From: Eucalyptus grandis
Lineage: Eukaryota; Streptophyta; Magnoliopsida; Myrtales; Myrtaceae
Direction of reading: 5' to 3'
Assembly: GCF_016545825.1 (NCBI RefSeq)
Contig: NC_052613.1
Span: 46,544,112-46,608,111, forward strand
DNA: 64,000 bases
Shown piece by piece: positions 47,507-59,272 of the stretch. Under the pieces are notes generated by a model, which saw only the letters and a program-made list of their open reading frames with translations, did no database searches and had not been told where the DNA came from. Position 1 is the stretch's first letter. Every line of letters starts with the position of its first letter. A program made the position numbers and the translations under genes.

Positions 47507-47520
47507 ATCTCCCCCTTTTT
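47507..47520 (-). promoter_or_regulatory. Polypurine tract next to the 3' LTR
   Basis: On the minus strand it reads AAAAAGGGGGAGAT immediately before the LTR start TGTTGGAG. This is the plus-strand priming site for reverse transcription. The next purine tract lies about 340 bases upstream in element orientation. Confidence 0.85.
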
Positions 47521-47845
47521 GATGGTGACAAAACCTTCCTGCAGATTTGGATAACTTTGACCTGCAAAACATTTCTCAAACACATATGCATATCTTATTG
47601 GCTAATAGAATAACACTAGAATCTGCAACCACAGAAAATAGGTTAGTCCAATATATGATTTAAGCCATTCATAAGATATCAATATTGATAAATAGAAGCA
47701 GTCAAATCCAGTCAAATCCAAGTCTAGGCGAGTTCTTATCCAGATACAAAACAAAGTCAAAGTCTGTCAAAAATGACGGACGGTTAAACACAATCTAACA
47801 AACAGTTAAAAAGATTGAAAGTTTGAAAGTTTTCAAATCATGCAT

Positions 47846-47859
47846 CTCTCCCCCTTTTT
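47846..47859 (-). promoter_or_regulatory. Second polypurine tract
   Basis: The minus strand reads AAAAAGGGGGAGAG, preceded by TGATGAC. It repeats the core of the LTR-adjacent tract within the untranslated region downstream of the env-like ORF. Multiple polypurine tracts in this position are a described Sirevirus feature. Confidence 0.7.
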
Positions 47860-48028
47860 GTCATCATTTAAAAAGGATGAGATGAAGTCTTGGGAATGCG
47901 GACAAGTGGAAATCTTCCATAGATCGAACGATGCCTTCCAGCCTTTTAAAGTCTTCCTTCAATTTGTACAACCTCTTCACTCTTGGCATTGGCCTGATTT
48001 TGAATAGAGAGGGCTTGCATCTTATCAT

Positions 48029-50005
48029 TCAATGAACAAGAAGAAGCTTGACTTTCGGTCTTCGGACTTTGAACTTCGCATCCCAAGGCATAAATCGACA
48101 TTTCATCTCCAAGAGAATATCCATGATTCTCGCGAAAATCTGCTCCATTATCGGCCCGAGTACTTGCTTCGCTCGTTCGATGGAGTAAAAGCGACGATGG
48201 TGGATCAGCATAATCTCGCAGGTTGGGCGATGAAGCTTCATGACCTTCCTCTGGAAATTGAGATGCATAAACATCTTATGGGTCTGCAGGCGAGCGACTA
48301 ACTCCTTCACTTTCATCTGGAAATGAAGATGTCACTCCTTTCTTCCGAACTCCCCGTTTTCATGCCTACAGGTGGAGAAGAGATTTCCTCAGGTTCTCCT
48401 TCTCTTCTTTCTTCTTCAGGTCTTTCTTGCTCTGCTTCTTGCTCTGTTTCCCTTTCTTCTTCTTCCTTCTCTTTTGCTTCTCTTTCTTCTTCTTCCTTCT
48501 CTTTTGCTTCTCTTTCTTCTTCTTCCTTCTCCTCTGCTTCTTTCGACCTTTGTTCCGATTCTTTCAGTGGAACAGGATGACTTAAGTTCCTCAAAGCCAT
48601 TGTAGAGATGGTGATGTCATCGTCATCATCTTCATCCTCGACGAGGAGAGCTCTTCTTTTCTTTGATGAAGCAGCCATGGGCTCCTTCCCTTTTCTCTTA
48701 GCAGAAGAAGAGAATTGATGAGATTTGGTAGGAGTCTTCTCCTTGAATTTCTCCAATTCCTTGCTCAGTTCCTTCAGACGCATTTTGGTTACCATTTTCA
48801 GTCCTACTACCATATGATCGCATGATCGAACACAAAAGATTTGCGGAGGCTGAATATTCAGATGTCTGAATAACTTTGTAACAAGGCTTGGGTAAGGGAG
48901 TTGACCTCTGTCCTTCATCACTGCTCTATACATATGAAACATAACAGTATGAGGGAGAGAAAACTTCTTACCACAGAGGATGGCATACATCAACTTTGCC
49001 TCAGAACTTGACACATCAGTTTTGGAAGTTGATTTCGGCCGAAGGCAATTGATCACGATTTTGTGAAGCAAGATGTTGAATGCATTCATTCGTGAGTAAG
49101 TGATCTTCTCATCTGTTCTCCTGTCCTTCACCAGTTCAAGTGTTGCCCCAGCAATTGAAACTTTAATCGGATGATATCCGCTCTCTCAACTTCTAGCACA
49201 TCTCGCCAAAGCATATTCATATCCACAACATAGTCTTGTTCTTTAACATCGAAGGAGAATCTATTCGCATCCAAAAGCTAAGATTTGAATAGAAATATGC
49301 AAGTCAATTCAGTATAAGCCTCGGTAGAGTCGAACAAAACTTTTCAAGTTGAAGATAACTGAACTTTTCCCTCAAGTTCACTTTCACGGCAAAGATCCAG
49401 AAAATCAAAGTCCACACTCCTAGGGTTTATTACCCCACGCTTCAGCAATTTCGAGTACAGATCTTTTTGTTCCTTTGATCTGAACAAATCTCCCCTTTTT
49501 CCTTGAATTTCAGCCGCAATACCCATTTTCGGTTGAAATAGACTGAACAGATTGTCATCATCATTCCCATCTACAGGATTTGGCCCCCAGTCACGAGGAT
49601 CACTTGGGATATTCGCAAGGGTTTCCTCAGCCACCCCTTTACGAGCAATTCCCAAACTTTCCATTCTTTTCAGAAAGATATATTCGTTCCTATATCCTTT
49701 TTCTCTAACAAAATCATCAACATAGTTCAAAGGAGTATGAATTCCTTTTAAAGCACGATATAGCTTGTAAATAAAAGCGGGCTTTTGAACTCTTACTGGT
49801 CCGCCTCCTCGATGATTTCTTCCCGATGCCGATCAACAACTCCTTGAGGACTAGAAGGTGGAGAGTGACGCTGCTGAGAATGTTGTGGGCTCGGTTGCTG
49901 ATCTGGAGAAACTTCATCTTCAGTAAGATCGAAGTGCGTAGGCCCCTTACTCATTCTCTGTGGTCCCCTGCTTGCGATTCTTGACGACTTTCGTGAAGAA
50001 GACAT
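48029..50005 (-). pseudogene. Env-like third ORF of the copia element, in pieces
   Basis: Four consecutive open pieces: 50005-49793 (MSSSRKSSRIASRGPQRMSK, Ser/Pro/Gln-rich), 49730-49344 (MNYVDDFVREKGYRNEYIFL), 49131-48313 (MKDRRTDEKITYSRMNAFNI, then a basic stretch, an acidic Asp run and tandem EEKEEEEREAKEKEE repeats), and 48316-48029. They look like one protein of some 600 or more residues broken by frameshifts. It lies between RNase H and the 3' LTR. A DRRTDEKITYSRMNA-type segment is typical of the plant retroelement ORF often annotated as putative plant transposon protein. I see no clear signal peptide or fusion peptide, so a true envelope function is doubtful. Confidence 0.65.
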
Positions 50006-50427
50006 CTTTAACAGTGATTGGAAGTTTCCTAGCTTGACTTTCCCGAGAAAAGATGATAACTTTTTGAAGATTTAGCGAAGAAGACAAACGGGAATGGAGG
50101 ATCGATGCTTTCTAGGGTTTTTGAGAGAGAATAGAAAAGTGAAGAGAAATCGACGGTGCTTGTTCGGTTAAAAGAAGAGTAAACAAACCGTCACAAAGGA
50201 AATAAAAATATGCCTTTTCAAAATAACTGTCTTTATCCGCAAAAATAGTTATTTCAAAAATAACTTCCCTTTTGAAAATGAATCGATGCAATATTAAATA
50301 TAGCAACAATTTAAACACAGTCTGATGATCGTACCTTTTCAAGATAAGATTGGAGAGAGAAAGACTTATACCGAAGGTCTAGCCAAGGTTGTTGATAAAG
50401 TCTTGTAAGCTTCGAGTCCGAAAGTCT

Positions 50428-51041
50428 TTAGATTTTGATAACCTCATACCTCAAAATATTGAGTCTGGTCCGTATAGACTCAAATTGATTTTTCTCCAAA
50501 GGCTTTGTGAATATATCCGCCAGTTGATTATTTGAGTCCACAAATTGAATTGAAACATCTCCATTTTGAACATGGTCTCTTATAAAATGATGTCGAATCT
50601 CTATATGCTTTGCTCTTGAGTGGAGAATTGGATTTTGGTGAGGTTGATAGCGCTGGTGTTGTCGCAATTAATCTCCGTGCATGAGTCTTCAATTTCAAAG
50701 TCTCTCGGCTGTTGTTTTATCCATAGAATTTGCGAACAGCAGCTTCCAAGAGCTACATACTCGCTTCGTTGTTGAAAGAGACACGGTGCTTTGTTTCCTT
50801 GAAAACCAAGACACTGCCCCGCTTCCAAGCAAGCGGCAAGTTCTGAAGTGCTCTTTCTATCAACTCGCAACCGGCCGGATCTGCGTCTCGAATATCCTAG
50901 AAGATTAAAGTCTCCCTTCTTAGGATACCAAAGACCGATGCTTGATGATGAAGCGACGTATTTAATGATGCGTTTTGCAGCACTGAGATGAGATTCTCTA
51001 GGATCTGATTGAAACCTAGCACAGATGCAAACACTCAACAA
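50428..51041 (-). pseudogene. Copia RNase H domain
   Basis: Residues SAAKRIIKYVASSSSIGLWY, then DRKSTSELAACLEAGQ (family RKSTSG), SEYVALGSCCSQILWIKQQ (family AEYVA) and CDNTSAINLTK (catalytic Asp) are visible, continuing in another frame to KHIEIRHHFIRDHVQNGDVS and NQLADIFTKPLE, the copia C-terminus. Two overlapping frames show at least one slip. Terminates at about 50428 with NILRYEVIKI. Confidence 0.85.
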
Positions 51042-51293
51042 AATATCAGGTCTAGAGGCAGTAAGATAAAGAAGTGATCCAATAATGCTTCGTACAGCTT
51101 TTGATCAACTTTCTTCCCTTCTTCATCTTTGTCTATCTTTAAAGAACTTGACATTGGAATGTCTACCTTTTGCAATTCTCCAGTCCAAACCTTTTGACAA
51201 GATCATTCACATATTTTTCTTGATAAATAAAAGTTCCTTCCTTCAATTGTTTTATTTGAAGACCAAGAAAGAATGTTAATTCTCCCATCATAC

Positions 51294-51867
51294 TCATTTC
51301 AAACTCATCCCGCATAGACTTAGAAAATTTCTTGCCTGATTCTCATTAGAGGATCCGAAAATAATGTCATCCACATATATTTGAACAAGTAAGAAACTTT
51401 TGTTTTCCTTCTTGATAAATAAGGTCGTATCTACTTTACCTTTGACAAAACCATTTTGTAATAGGAAATTACTTAACTGTCGTACCAAGCCCGAGGTGCT
51501 TGCTTTAAACCATACAAAGCCTTTTTCGGTCCGAAGACCGAGTCCGGCTTCTTTGGGTCTTCAAACCCGGCGGTTGTTCCACATAAACTTCCTCATGGAT
51601 AAATCCATTTAGGAAGGCGCTTTTGACGTCCATTTGGAATAACCTGAAATTCTTAAAACAAGCAAACGCAAGTAATAGACGAATAGCTTCTAACCTTGCC
51701 ACTATAGCGTAAGTCTCATCATAGTCTATTCCTTCTTCTTGCGTATATCCCTTGGCCACAAGTCTTGCTTTATTTCGTACGACTTTCCTTTCTCGTTCAT
51801 CTTGTTTCGAACACCCATTTGGCTCCAATAACAGTTTTTTCCTTTTGGTTTGGATGTCAATTCCCAA
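51294..51867 (-). pseudogene. Copia reverse transcriptase domain
   Basis: Visible motifs: [54 protein letters not shown] (first catalytic Asp) in 51867-51505, then FVKGKVDTTLFIKKE and YVDDIIFGSSNE (the catalytic YVDD) in 51488-51294. The two parts are separated by a frame change near 51500. The order after integrase is diagnostic of Ty1/copia. Confidence 0.9.
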
Positions 51868-52144
51868 ACATCATTTATGCTGAACTGTTCGAGCTCTTCT
51901 TGCATAGCTTCAATCCAGCTTTCATCGATAAAGCTTCTTCTATGCTCTTTGGTTCAATTTCGAAACAAGTGCCCAAAGACTAGACTCTTCTCGCCTTTTG
52001 GATCTGGTGCGAATTCCTTCATTAATTTCGCCGATTATAAGATCTTTGGGATGACCGGACTTATGCTTCCAGTTACTTGTTGATTTGTCCGGATGATGAT
52101 CTCTTTCTTTATTTGGATCTTCACGAACATCTTGAAGCTGGTTT

Positions 52145-53566
52145 TCAGTCGAGATGCTTCTTGAGTTGTAGACTTTGGAGGGTGCAGCAGAGTTCGGACT
52201 CTTCTTGATGAGTCTGACTTGATTCATCTTGCGTTGAGTCTTGAAATTTGACATTCATTGACTCCTCCACAGTCTGGCTCTTCTTGTTATAGACTTTGTA
52301 GGCTTTGCTTGTTGTAGAATATCCAAGGAAGATACCTTCATCTGATCTTTCTTCAAACTTACCAACTCGATCTTTTGCATTTTTCAATATGAAACATTTG
52401 CACCCAAATACATGAAAGTATGAAACAATAGGCTTCTTTTCTTTGAATAACTCATAAGGGGTTTTCGAAGAATAAATCTTAAGAAAACTCTATTGATGAT
52501 ATAGCAAGCTGTTGTTGAAACTTACGCCCAAAATTGAGAAGAAATTCTACTTTCAATTAAAAGAGTTCTAGCCATTTCTTGAAGAGATCTGTTCTTTCTT
52601 TCCACAACTCCATTTTTTGCCGAGGAGTATACGGAGAGGAAAACATATGCTTACAGCCGATTCATCACAGAATTTTGTAAAATCTTGATTTTCAAATTCA
52701 CCTCCATGATCTGTTCTTATACTAGAGATAACACAACCTTTTTCATTTTGAACCTTTTTAGCAAAATTTTCAAAATACGAAAAGGTTTCGGACTTACTTG
52801 AAAGGAAATATACCCAAGTAAAACGGGAGTAATCATCAACAATTACTAGACAATACTTCTTACCCCAATACTCGAGTTCTAGTTGGTCCGAAGAGATCCA
52901 TATGCAGCAACTGTAGAACATGATTAGTAGAGACATGATTTATTGGCTTAAAAGAATTTTTTACCTGCTTTCCCAGAATACATGGAGTGCATGACTCAGT
53001 CTTTTGATATGGCAATCTGGGTAATCCTCGAACAAGTTGTTTTGAAGAAATTTTGGCTAATTGCTTCATGTTGACATGACCAAGCTTTTTGTGCCATAAG
53101 CTTGCTTCGTCTTGAATTGAGATAAGACATTGCGATTCATTTGGTTTCACATTCAGAAGATAAATGTTTCCATGTCTTCGACCCAGAAAAGATTGAGTAG
53201 AGTCTTTACTTATTCCGGAACATGTTCCTTCTTGAAAGGAGATCTTGAAACCAGTAGCACACAATTGACTAATGCTTTGAGAAGATTGTAATTGAGTCCT
53301 TCCACTAAGGAAACATTACTTATTGTGAGAGTTCCAATTTTCACGGTTCCAAATCCCACAATACTTCCTTTGCTGTTTCCTCCAAATGAAACTTTTCCAC
53401 CATTTACTTGAGCAAGCTTTATAAAGCAATTTGAGTCTCCCGTCATGTGTCTTGAGCATCCGCTGTCAAGATACCACTTTACCTGCTTCTTGACGGAGAC
53501 CTCAAATTCACTTGTCGAGTCCGATCCCGAGTCGATCCAGTCCGAGTCCGGTGTGCCATCAGACAT
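52145..53566 (-). pseudogene. Copia protease and integrase region
   Basis: WYLDSGCSRHMTGDSNCF (protease active site DSG) lies at about 53490-53430. GAG-pre-integrase and integrase zinc-binding residues follow: LWHKKLGHVNMKQLAKISSK with CTPC (H-x4-H and C-x2-C). The catalytic core shows HMDLFGPT, VIVDDYSRFTWVYFL and RTDHGGEFEN. KFEERSDEGIFLGYSTTSKA, at about 52360-52300, is the copia integrase C-terminal segment. Frame changes near 53220, 52870 and 52570 break the polyprotein. Confidence 0.9.
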
Positions 53567-54599
53567 AGATTGGCATATTCATTATTACTTTCTTCACACT
53601 CAGTATCACTCCAAGTTTCAGCTTTGAGAGCTTTTCGAAATTTTTCAGCTTTTCCTTTCTTTTTCTTCAAAAGAGGACAGTTGGGTCTGATGTGTCCCTT
53701 TTTCTTGCATTCAAAGCAGACTACATCTTTGTTTGGTTCCTCATCATCAACGGACTTGGTCTGCTGTCTTTGAAAGCCTTGTTTCTTTGAGTTGAACCTT
53801 CTTCCTTTTCTGTTTAGTTTTCTGAATCTTCTTATCATGAGAGCAAGCTCCTCATCGTCCATATCTTCTTCAGAATCTATAACATCAGAATCATCATTTG
53901 ATTTTAATGCAATGGATTTCTTACCTCTTGGATCTTCATCTTCATTGATCCTTTCCACTTCATAGGACTGAAGAGTTCCAATAAGCTCATCGACAGATAG
54001 TGGCATAATTCTCTGCGTCTCTCTTATTGAAGTCTTTATGTGATTCCAATCCTTGGAGAGTCCACGCAGTAGCTTGTTTACCTTCATGGGATCAGAAGTT
54101 GGTTGACCTTGATTTTCAAGACCATTTACAATATCTCAGAAACGACTAAACATGTCGATATTGATTCTCCCGCTTCATTTCGAAGGCTTCATATTGACCG
54201 AGAAGAATGTTGATTCTTGTTTCCTTCACTCGACTGTTCCTTCATAGGTGATATGCAATCTGTCCCAAACTTCTTTTGCTGTACCATAAGAAGATATTCT
54301 ATTATATTCAGTTGGTGATAAAGCACAATATAAGGAATAAATTGCTTTTGCATCGAGTGTCTGTCTCTTGGTTATTTCTTCGAGACATTCCGCTGGATTC
54401 TTCAGTTTCTTTTCCTCTTTCGAGACCGATGCGTGGTAGGAGTAATTCCTTTTCTACAACATCCCATTCCGAGAGGATCCTTTGATCGTAGGAAAGCTTT
54501 CATCTTGTTCTTCCGGATGTTGTAATCCTTTCCATCAAAGTAAGGTGGTCGGTATTGCTTTGCCCTTCCATCAGCCCCCGGTGCTAGCATACTAGCCAT
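53479..54599 (-). pseudogene. Copia gag with CCHC zinc knuckle
   Basis: Starts MASMLAPGADGRAKQYRPPY (54599) with the usual YFDGKDYNIRKNKMKAFL. It is broken by a frameshift after about 60 residues and resumes at 54087 with KVNKLLRGLSKDWNHIKTSI and MPLSVDELIGTLQSYEVER. A nucleic-acid-binding knuckle CFECKKKGHIRPNC (C-x2-C-x4-H-x4-C) is encoded at 53718-53677, followed by a Lys-rich stretch. Confidence 0.85.
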
Positions 54600-54643
54600 G
54601 GATCTTTTACTATGAAGTAATACACTTCAAATAAAGTAAGTAC

Positions 54644-54656
54644 ACAGCTCGATACC
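54644..54656 (-). promoter_or_regulatory. Primer-binding site of the copia element
   Basis: On the minus strand TGGTATCGAGCTG starts three bases after the 5' LTR end. It matches the initiator-Met tRNA complement TGGTATCAGAGC with one base missing (an A in a CAG-like context). This fixes the element's orientation. Confidence 0.85.
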
Positions 54657-54659
54657 AAT

Positions 54660-55548
54660 TGATATTGCTAGTATAAACACCTAGAGGGGGTGAATAGTCG
54701 CACAAATACTTTTCGATATACGGAAGCAACAGATTGAAATACGATCGATGTAGAGAGAGTAAGGAAGAGAAAATCAAACACAGGATTTATAGTGGTTCGG
54801 CTTATTCCAAGCCTACGTCCACTCTTCCGCACTGACAGCCTACCGGCTGGATTTTACTATGATCAAAAGAGAAGTTACAGCACAGCTTTGCCTTGATTCC
54901 ACAGTGTAGATGTTCTATCACACCTTCTCAAGGTCTCTCACAAATATAGACTCTCTTTTGTATACAAGTATTCGCTCAAGAGATTTATCTAAACAAATAG
55001 GAGCTTCAGACTTTGGAATTCTTCTATTGCGCACTTCTTAAAACAGCTAAGAACGTCTTCCTTATATACTCCTTTATGCCATCATACCCGTTGGCACTTT
55101 CCAAAGGAATTCCTCCAATCTACCCGTTGGACGGAATCAATTAGGAAGATCGTTCGAGCTATTAAAGGAACGTGTTGATAGCCCATCAATCTGTTCGCCC
55201 ATACAATCGGGATCTCGGTTTCCATAAGTAGAACCTTCCAATAATATTTAGACAATCATTGAATCTTCAGTCATTGAATCAATCTTGATCAATCAAAGGA
55301 TTACGATACGTCTTCTCCAGCCACGAGATCTTCTCCAGGATGACAAGGTTAAATCCTGAACAAAACATCTAGTTCGGGATAACCTTTCTTCAACGTATCA
55401 GTGACTGTCAATGAGGATAGACTTTGAGTCTTGAGTCTGGCTGTCCGGAAGTCTTCAGACTTTAACCAACAGAGTCTGCTGACCTTCAGACTAGACTGAC
55501 GGAAACATTTTGTCAACTTCAAAACTCTTCACGAGGATTTCTCCAACA
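54660..55548 (-). repeat. 5' LTR of the copia element
   Basis: 889 bp, TGATATTGCTAGTATAAACA to TTTCTCCAACA on the plus strand. A TTATATAC motif at about 55063-55070 read on either strand may serve as TATA. It agrees better with the solo LTR at 32227-33131 than the 3' LTR does, in the region of the CAG/CTG differences. Confidence 0.93.
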
Positions 55549-56067
55549 CCCTCCACACCCTCTGGCCAAGCTGCTCCACCATCGTGTCTCCGCGTCGCCA
55601 AAACCTCGAGTCGCCATTCTCCTTCCGAGCAGCATGGCCCCACTGATTGCGTTACCTTCTTTTCCCTACTCTCTCTCTCTCTCTTGGAAAGACCACCACC
55701 ACCACCACCACCGTGTCGGGGTGATCGCGTCTAAATCTCAAGTAACAGTAGCTAATGTCGCTGTGGCCGTTGTCCCCTTGCTACCCCCTCTCTCTCACTT
55801 ATCAGATAAAAAAGAAAGACCGCCTCGGGAGCCATCATCTATGAAAGTCATCGTCCTCACATTGAGAGTTATTTGATACACACTTTTAAAAGCGTTCGAC
55901 TCAATCACCTACATATCATCATTTATATACTGTAAAATTGTTTGACTCGATCAATATAATTCTAATAAATACATAGCAAGTGATGTCTTTTTCTAGAGAC
56001 TATTACATGACACCTTGATCCGATAGCCAGTTTCCAATATTTAGAAAATCTTTGTTTTTGTTCGTCA
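55549..56067. other. MATE5 3' flank, proximal part
   Basis: Paralogous to 20875-21402. It starts with the right-hand target duplication CCCTC and has a (CT)n and a (CAC)n tract (55669-55712) shorter than in the MATE3 flank. No gene. Confidence 0.65.
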
Positions 56068-59000
56068 TCAGAATGGGCTCGTTACTGCTTCAGCTCTATC
56101 CACAGCTTTCTTTGCCTGAAAAGAAAGGAAAAAGGTTGCAAGAGTATTAAAGATGTACAGAATCAATCCATTTGCATAGGAGAGAGCTTAGTAGGGGTCA
56201 ATTACCTCCTGATTCCAGTTGGTACATGCATTCACTGTGATAAGTGCCATGACTTGTACAGAGAGTCCACATATGATCCCCAGCCATAAACCCTGTTTCA
56301 AGATCAATAACTTGGACATCACGGATGTTGAACAAACTAGTACTTGCGTGCAAAACTGTGTACAGAGATTCATACCATCCCTCCAATGTGGAAACCAAAC
56401 GCAAACAGTATGGCACAAGGAATCGCCACACCATAATCAGCCCCGAGGTTTATCCAAGCGCAGAGATTCTGCCATCCACATCCTCTTGCGGACCCTGTGA
56501 TCGATCATCATCATAATCTGTGCTAAGGACTTAAAATTTAATCTGGACAACATGTGAAAAGGTTAAGAGAACAACAATTCCCATGTTATATGTAATCAGG
56601 AGATCTGAGATATGCACGAGAAAATCCTAAACTGGCTCATAGAGAGAAATATATCTACTAGCTGCTAATAAAATCTGAATTAGGACCTGAAAGGACACAC
56701 TGGAACCCGTCCAAGAAATCCGAGAGAGCATGAAGTGGCATCATTTTGGCAACGTATTCAATAACTTCCTCTTCGTTGCTGTATAGCTTCCCCCAAACAT
56801 AGCGTACCAAAATCGTCACGATTCCAATTATTGCACCCTCTGTGACCGCGATGACAATCATAACTCGCAATGCCAAGCGCGCACCTGCAGCATGGCCTGC
56901 ACCTAATTCGTTCGACACTCTAGTACTGCATGAAATAAACAGACTCTTAGAAGTCTTACATATTAACATTTTTCATTTTTGTCCAGATGTATGACCTGGG
57001 ATCAACCATAGATATTTATATTTTATCTGGTTCTGGATAGATAAACAGATAATCAAACATTTGGCAGTCAACGCTGCTGTCTCCATCTGTACCACAGCAT
57101 CAAGAGTACTGTGAGATTTGTCCTCACAGAATCCGTTTGGAAATGCATCTTAGAGAAGGTGATGCCCAGCAAGATTGGTTCTCTTCTTCTCTTTTTGTTT
57201 CTGAATCATAACATACTGCACAAGCAAAGCGAAAGACACAACAAACCTGATTGTTCCACCGAGACCGACAGAGATCATGTAGACCATCCAACAAGTATTG
57301 AGGCTGCAAAAAAAAAAAAGGAATGTATTTCTGAACTTTTCATTCCATGAAAAAAGACTGTCCTGGTTATGCTTCTTCTAGTCGCTCAGCGAATTTTAAT
57401 TCATACCTTATTGATAGCACAGATGTCTCTAGTTTTGGATTTGGCAGAAGACCCGATAGAAGAACAACCATCTCGAAGGACCAATACTCGAAACTGACAA
57501 GAAAGTAATCAAGAGACAAGTGAAGTGAGTACACTAAATCAATGCTAGGACTCTCACTTCTGAAATTGGGGATAAGAGTTACACAATCTGATCAAGTATA
57601 GTTAAAACACTTCAAAAAGGCGAATCAACAGCTAATTTTTTCTTTTTATCATAAAAGTTGGCATCTCTTTAACAAATACGAGCACAATTAGGTACTCACC
57701 AAATCATTGTTGCTGAAGGAACAGCAAGCTTCACAAAGCTAACAATGTCATGCAAGGCCTCTGTCGTGAAACCGGTCCAAGTCTTGATGCAAGTGGGAGA
57801 GAATTTCACATAAATCGCTAGCAGAATCACATTGTTCCAATTTGAAATTGTGTTAGCCAAAGCAGCTCCTCTGGTTCCTAGCCCAAGCTTAAAGATGAAG
57901 AGCCAACAGAAGACCATGTGAAGAGAAGCAGTAACCAAAGAGCCCAGCATCATAGGTAAGACGTTATTCTGCGTCTGCAAGAACCGGTTTAGACATATGA
58001 GGAGGCCATATGCGAATAGACTTGGGACCATCCAACGGTTGAAAATTCCCGCTTCCGTGGAAATCTCGGCGTCTTGGCCAAAAGCTCTGAGAATGTCGGA
58101 GGTGTAGAGCCATACGACTGCAAGAGGGATGCTTACGCATAGTAGCGTAAGCATAGCTCGTTGCGTGTAAACTCAAGCATGTGATACTGCTTGGCTCCAT
58201 AGGCTTGGCCACACAATGTCTCCAACGCACTTCCCATTCCTAACTATCGTCAGGCATTTTCGATACAACAAATTAGTTGGCGAACCGAAATGCACAAATC
58301 TAAGTTAACACAATCTACAAATTATGCTCAAAGTATGGTCGACCTCTGCAGATTTAACAAGTTATTTCCGCAAGCGGCATCAGCCATGAAAATTCAACAC
58401 TGGAGAAGCACAATTTATCTATAGAGACAAGGATAGCGAAACATAGGAGATAAGTCTCAGAACTTCTACGATTCAGCACCTGATCGCCATCTCGAGGCAA
58501 GCCAATCAAACTTCTTTTCCTTTTGAATCCGCCTAATGCTATGGTAAAATTCTGTTTGTTTACCTAAAAACACTCTGTTGCGAAATGTTGATTTACTTCA
58601 CGTCTTGCTCCATTTTTGTGTCTTGAGCTGAGTTATCATCTCCTTCAGTACACATTTTCCTCAATTACTTTGTCTATTCCTCTCTTTCAACTAGCGAGAC
58701 CATTATCAGACGATGACACGAAGACGACGATGAAAACGACGAGAACAACTAACTGCTATGAACTGATAGGAACATGAATGTTGCCATGGATGGAGAGTCA
58801 TACTAGGACGCTGAAGCCCGTGACTGAAGCGAAGGAAGTGGCCATGGACGCGCCGGAGAGAGGGAGCTCCCTGAGGTGGCCCACGAACATGACGGAGATC
58901 ACCTGTATGCAGTACTGCAGCAGGCACACTCCGATCAGCGGCCCCGACAGCCATGCCTGCTTCTTCACTTCTTCGAATATGATCGCGCGGCTCTCGTCTC

Positions 59001-59139
59001 CTCTTCGAGCCGAGCCGAGAGAACATTTTTCGCCACCGCCGCCGTCATTGCGTTCGTGTTCGTGATCTCGGTTTTGGATCAGAGGGGATTCGAGGAGAGC
59101 CGCTTCATGGATCTCTCGATCTCCGCCTCTTCCTCCCAT
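56068..59139 (-). CDS. MATE5: DTX-type transporter, near-identical to MATE3, one frameshift
   Basis: Exons: 59139-58804, 58243-57700, 57493-57407, 57303-57247, 56925-56687, 56494-56376, 56292-56206, 56115-56068, with every border as in MATE3. Total 1517 bp, one short of a frame. The missing base is in exon 2 at ACTCAAGCATG (58171-58181; MATE3 has ACTCCAAGCATG), which breaks [18 protein letters not shown]. Downstream everything is open ([70 protein letters not shown]), ending EAVTSPF. Small in-frame changes in exon 1 ([16 protein letters not shown]) distinguish it from MATE3. It is the youngest duplicate. Introns are also nearly identical. Function as for MATE3 if the deletion is an error. Confidence 0.9.
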
Positions 59140-59272
59140 TCTTTCTGGGAAGCCGCCAACGAGAGAAGGTTGACAGGTTTGACTTGGCACGGGTTTTGGC
59201 CTCATTCCCTTTTTGGTTTATTCACGTAGGCTCGTTCGCAAATTATTAGCAAGCAAACAAAAGTTCCAGCTT

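Larger units (their letters stand above)
46620..55548 (-). mobile_element. Complete Ty1/copia LTR retrotransposon, 8929 bp, Sirevirus-like
   Basis: Two LTRs (889 and 887 bp) with TG...CA ends and a perfect 5-bp target duplication CCCTC (46615-46619, 55549-55553). The empty site TTCCCTCCACACCC survives at 20878-20889. Read on the minus strand: 5' LTR, primer-binding site, gag with a CCHC knuckle, protease, integrase, reverse transcriptase, RNase H (copia order), then an extra about 2-kb env-like ORF, two polypurine tracts, 3' LTR. The extra ORF and repeated polypurine tract are known hallmarks of Sireviruses. Coding is interrupted by many small frameshifts, so it is probably not autonomous as sequenced. 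LTRs are very similar to each other, implying recent insertion, after the MATE3/MATE5 duplication. Confidence 0.93.

Noticed and set aside
48029..50005. A viral envelope gene
   Set aside because: It sits inside a copia retrotransposon in the place of the Sirevirus third ORF, is broken by frameshifts, and shows no signal peptide or clear membrane anchor.
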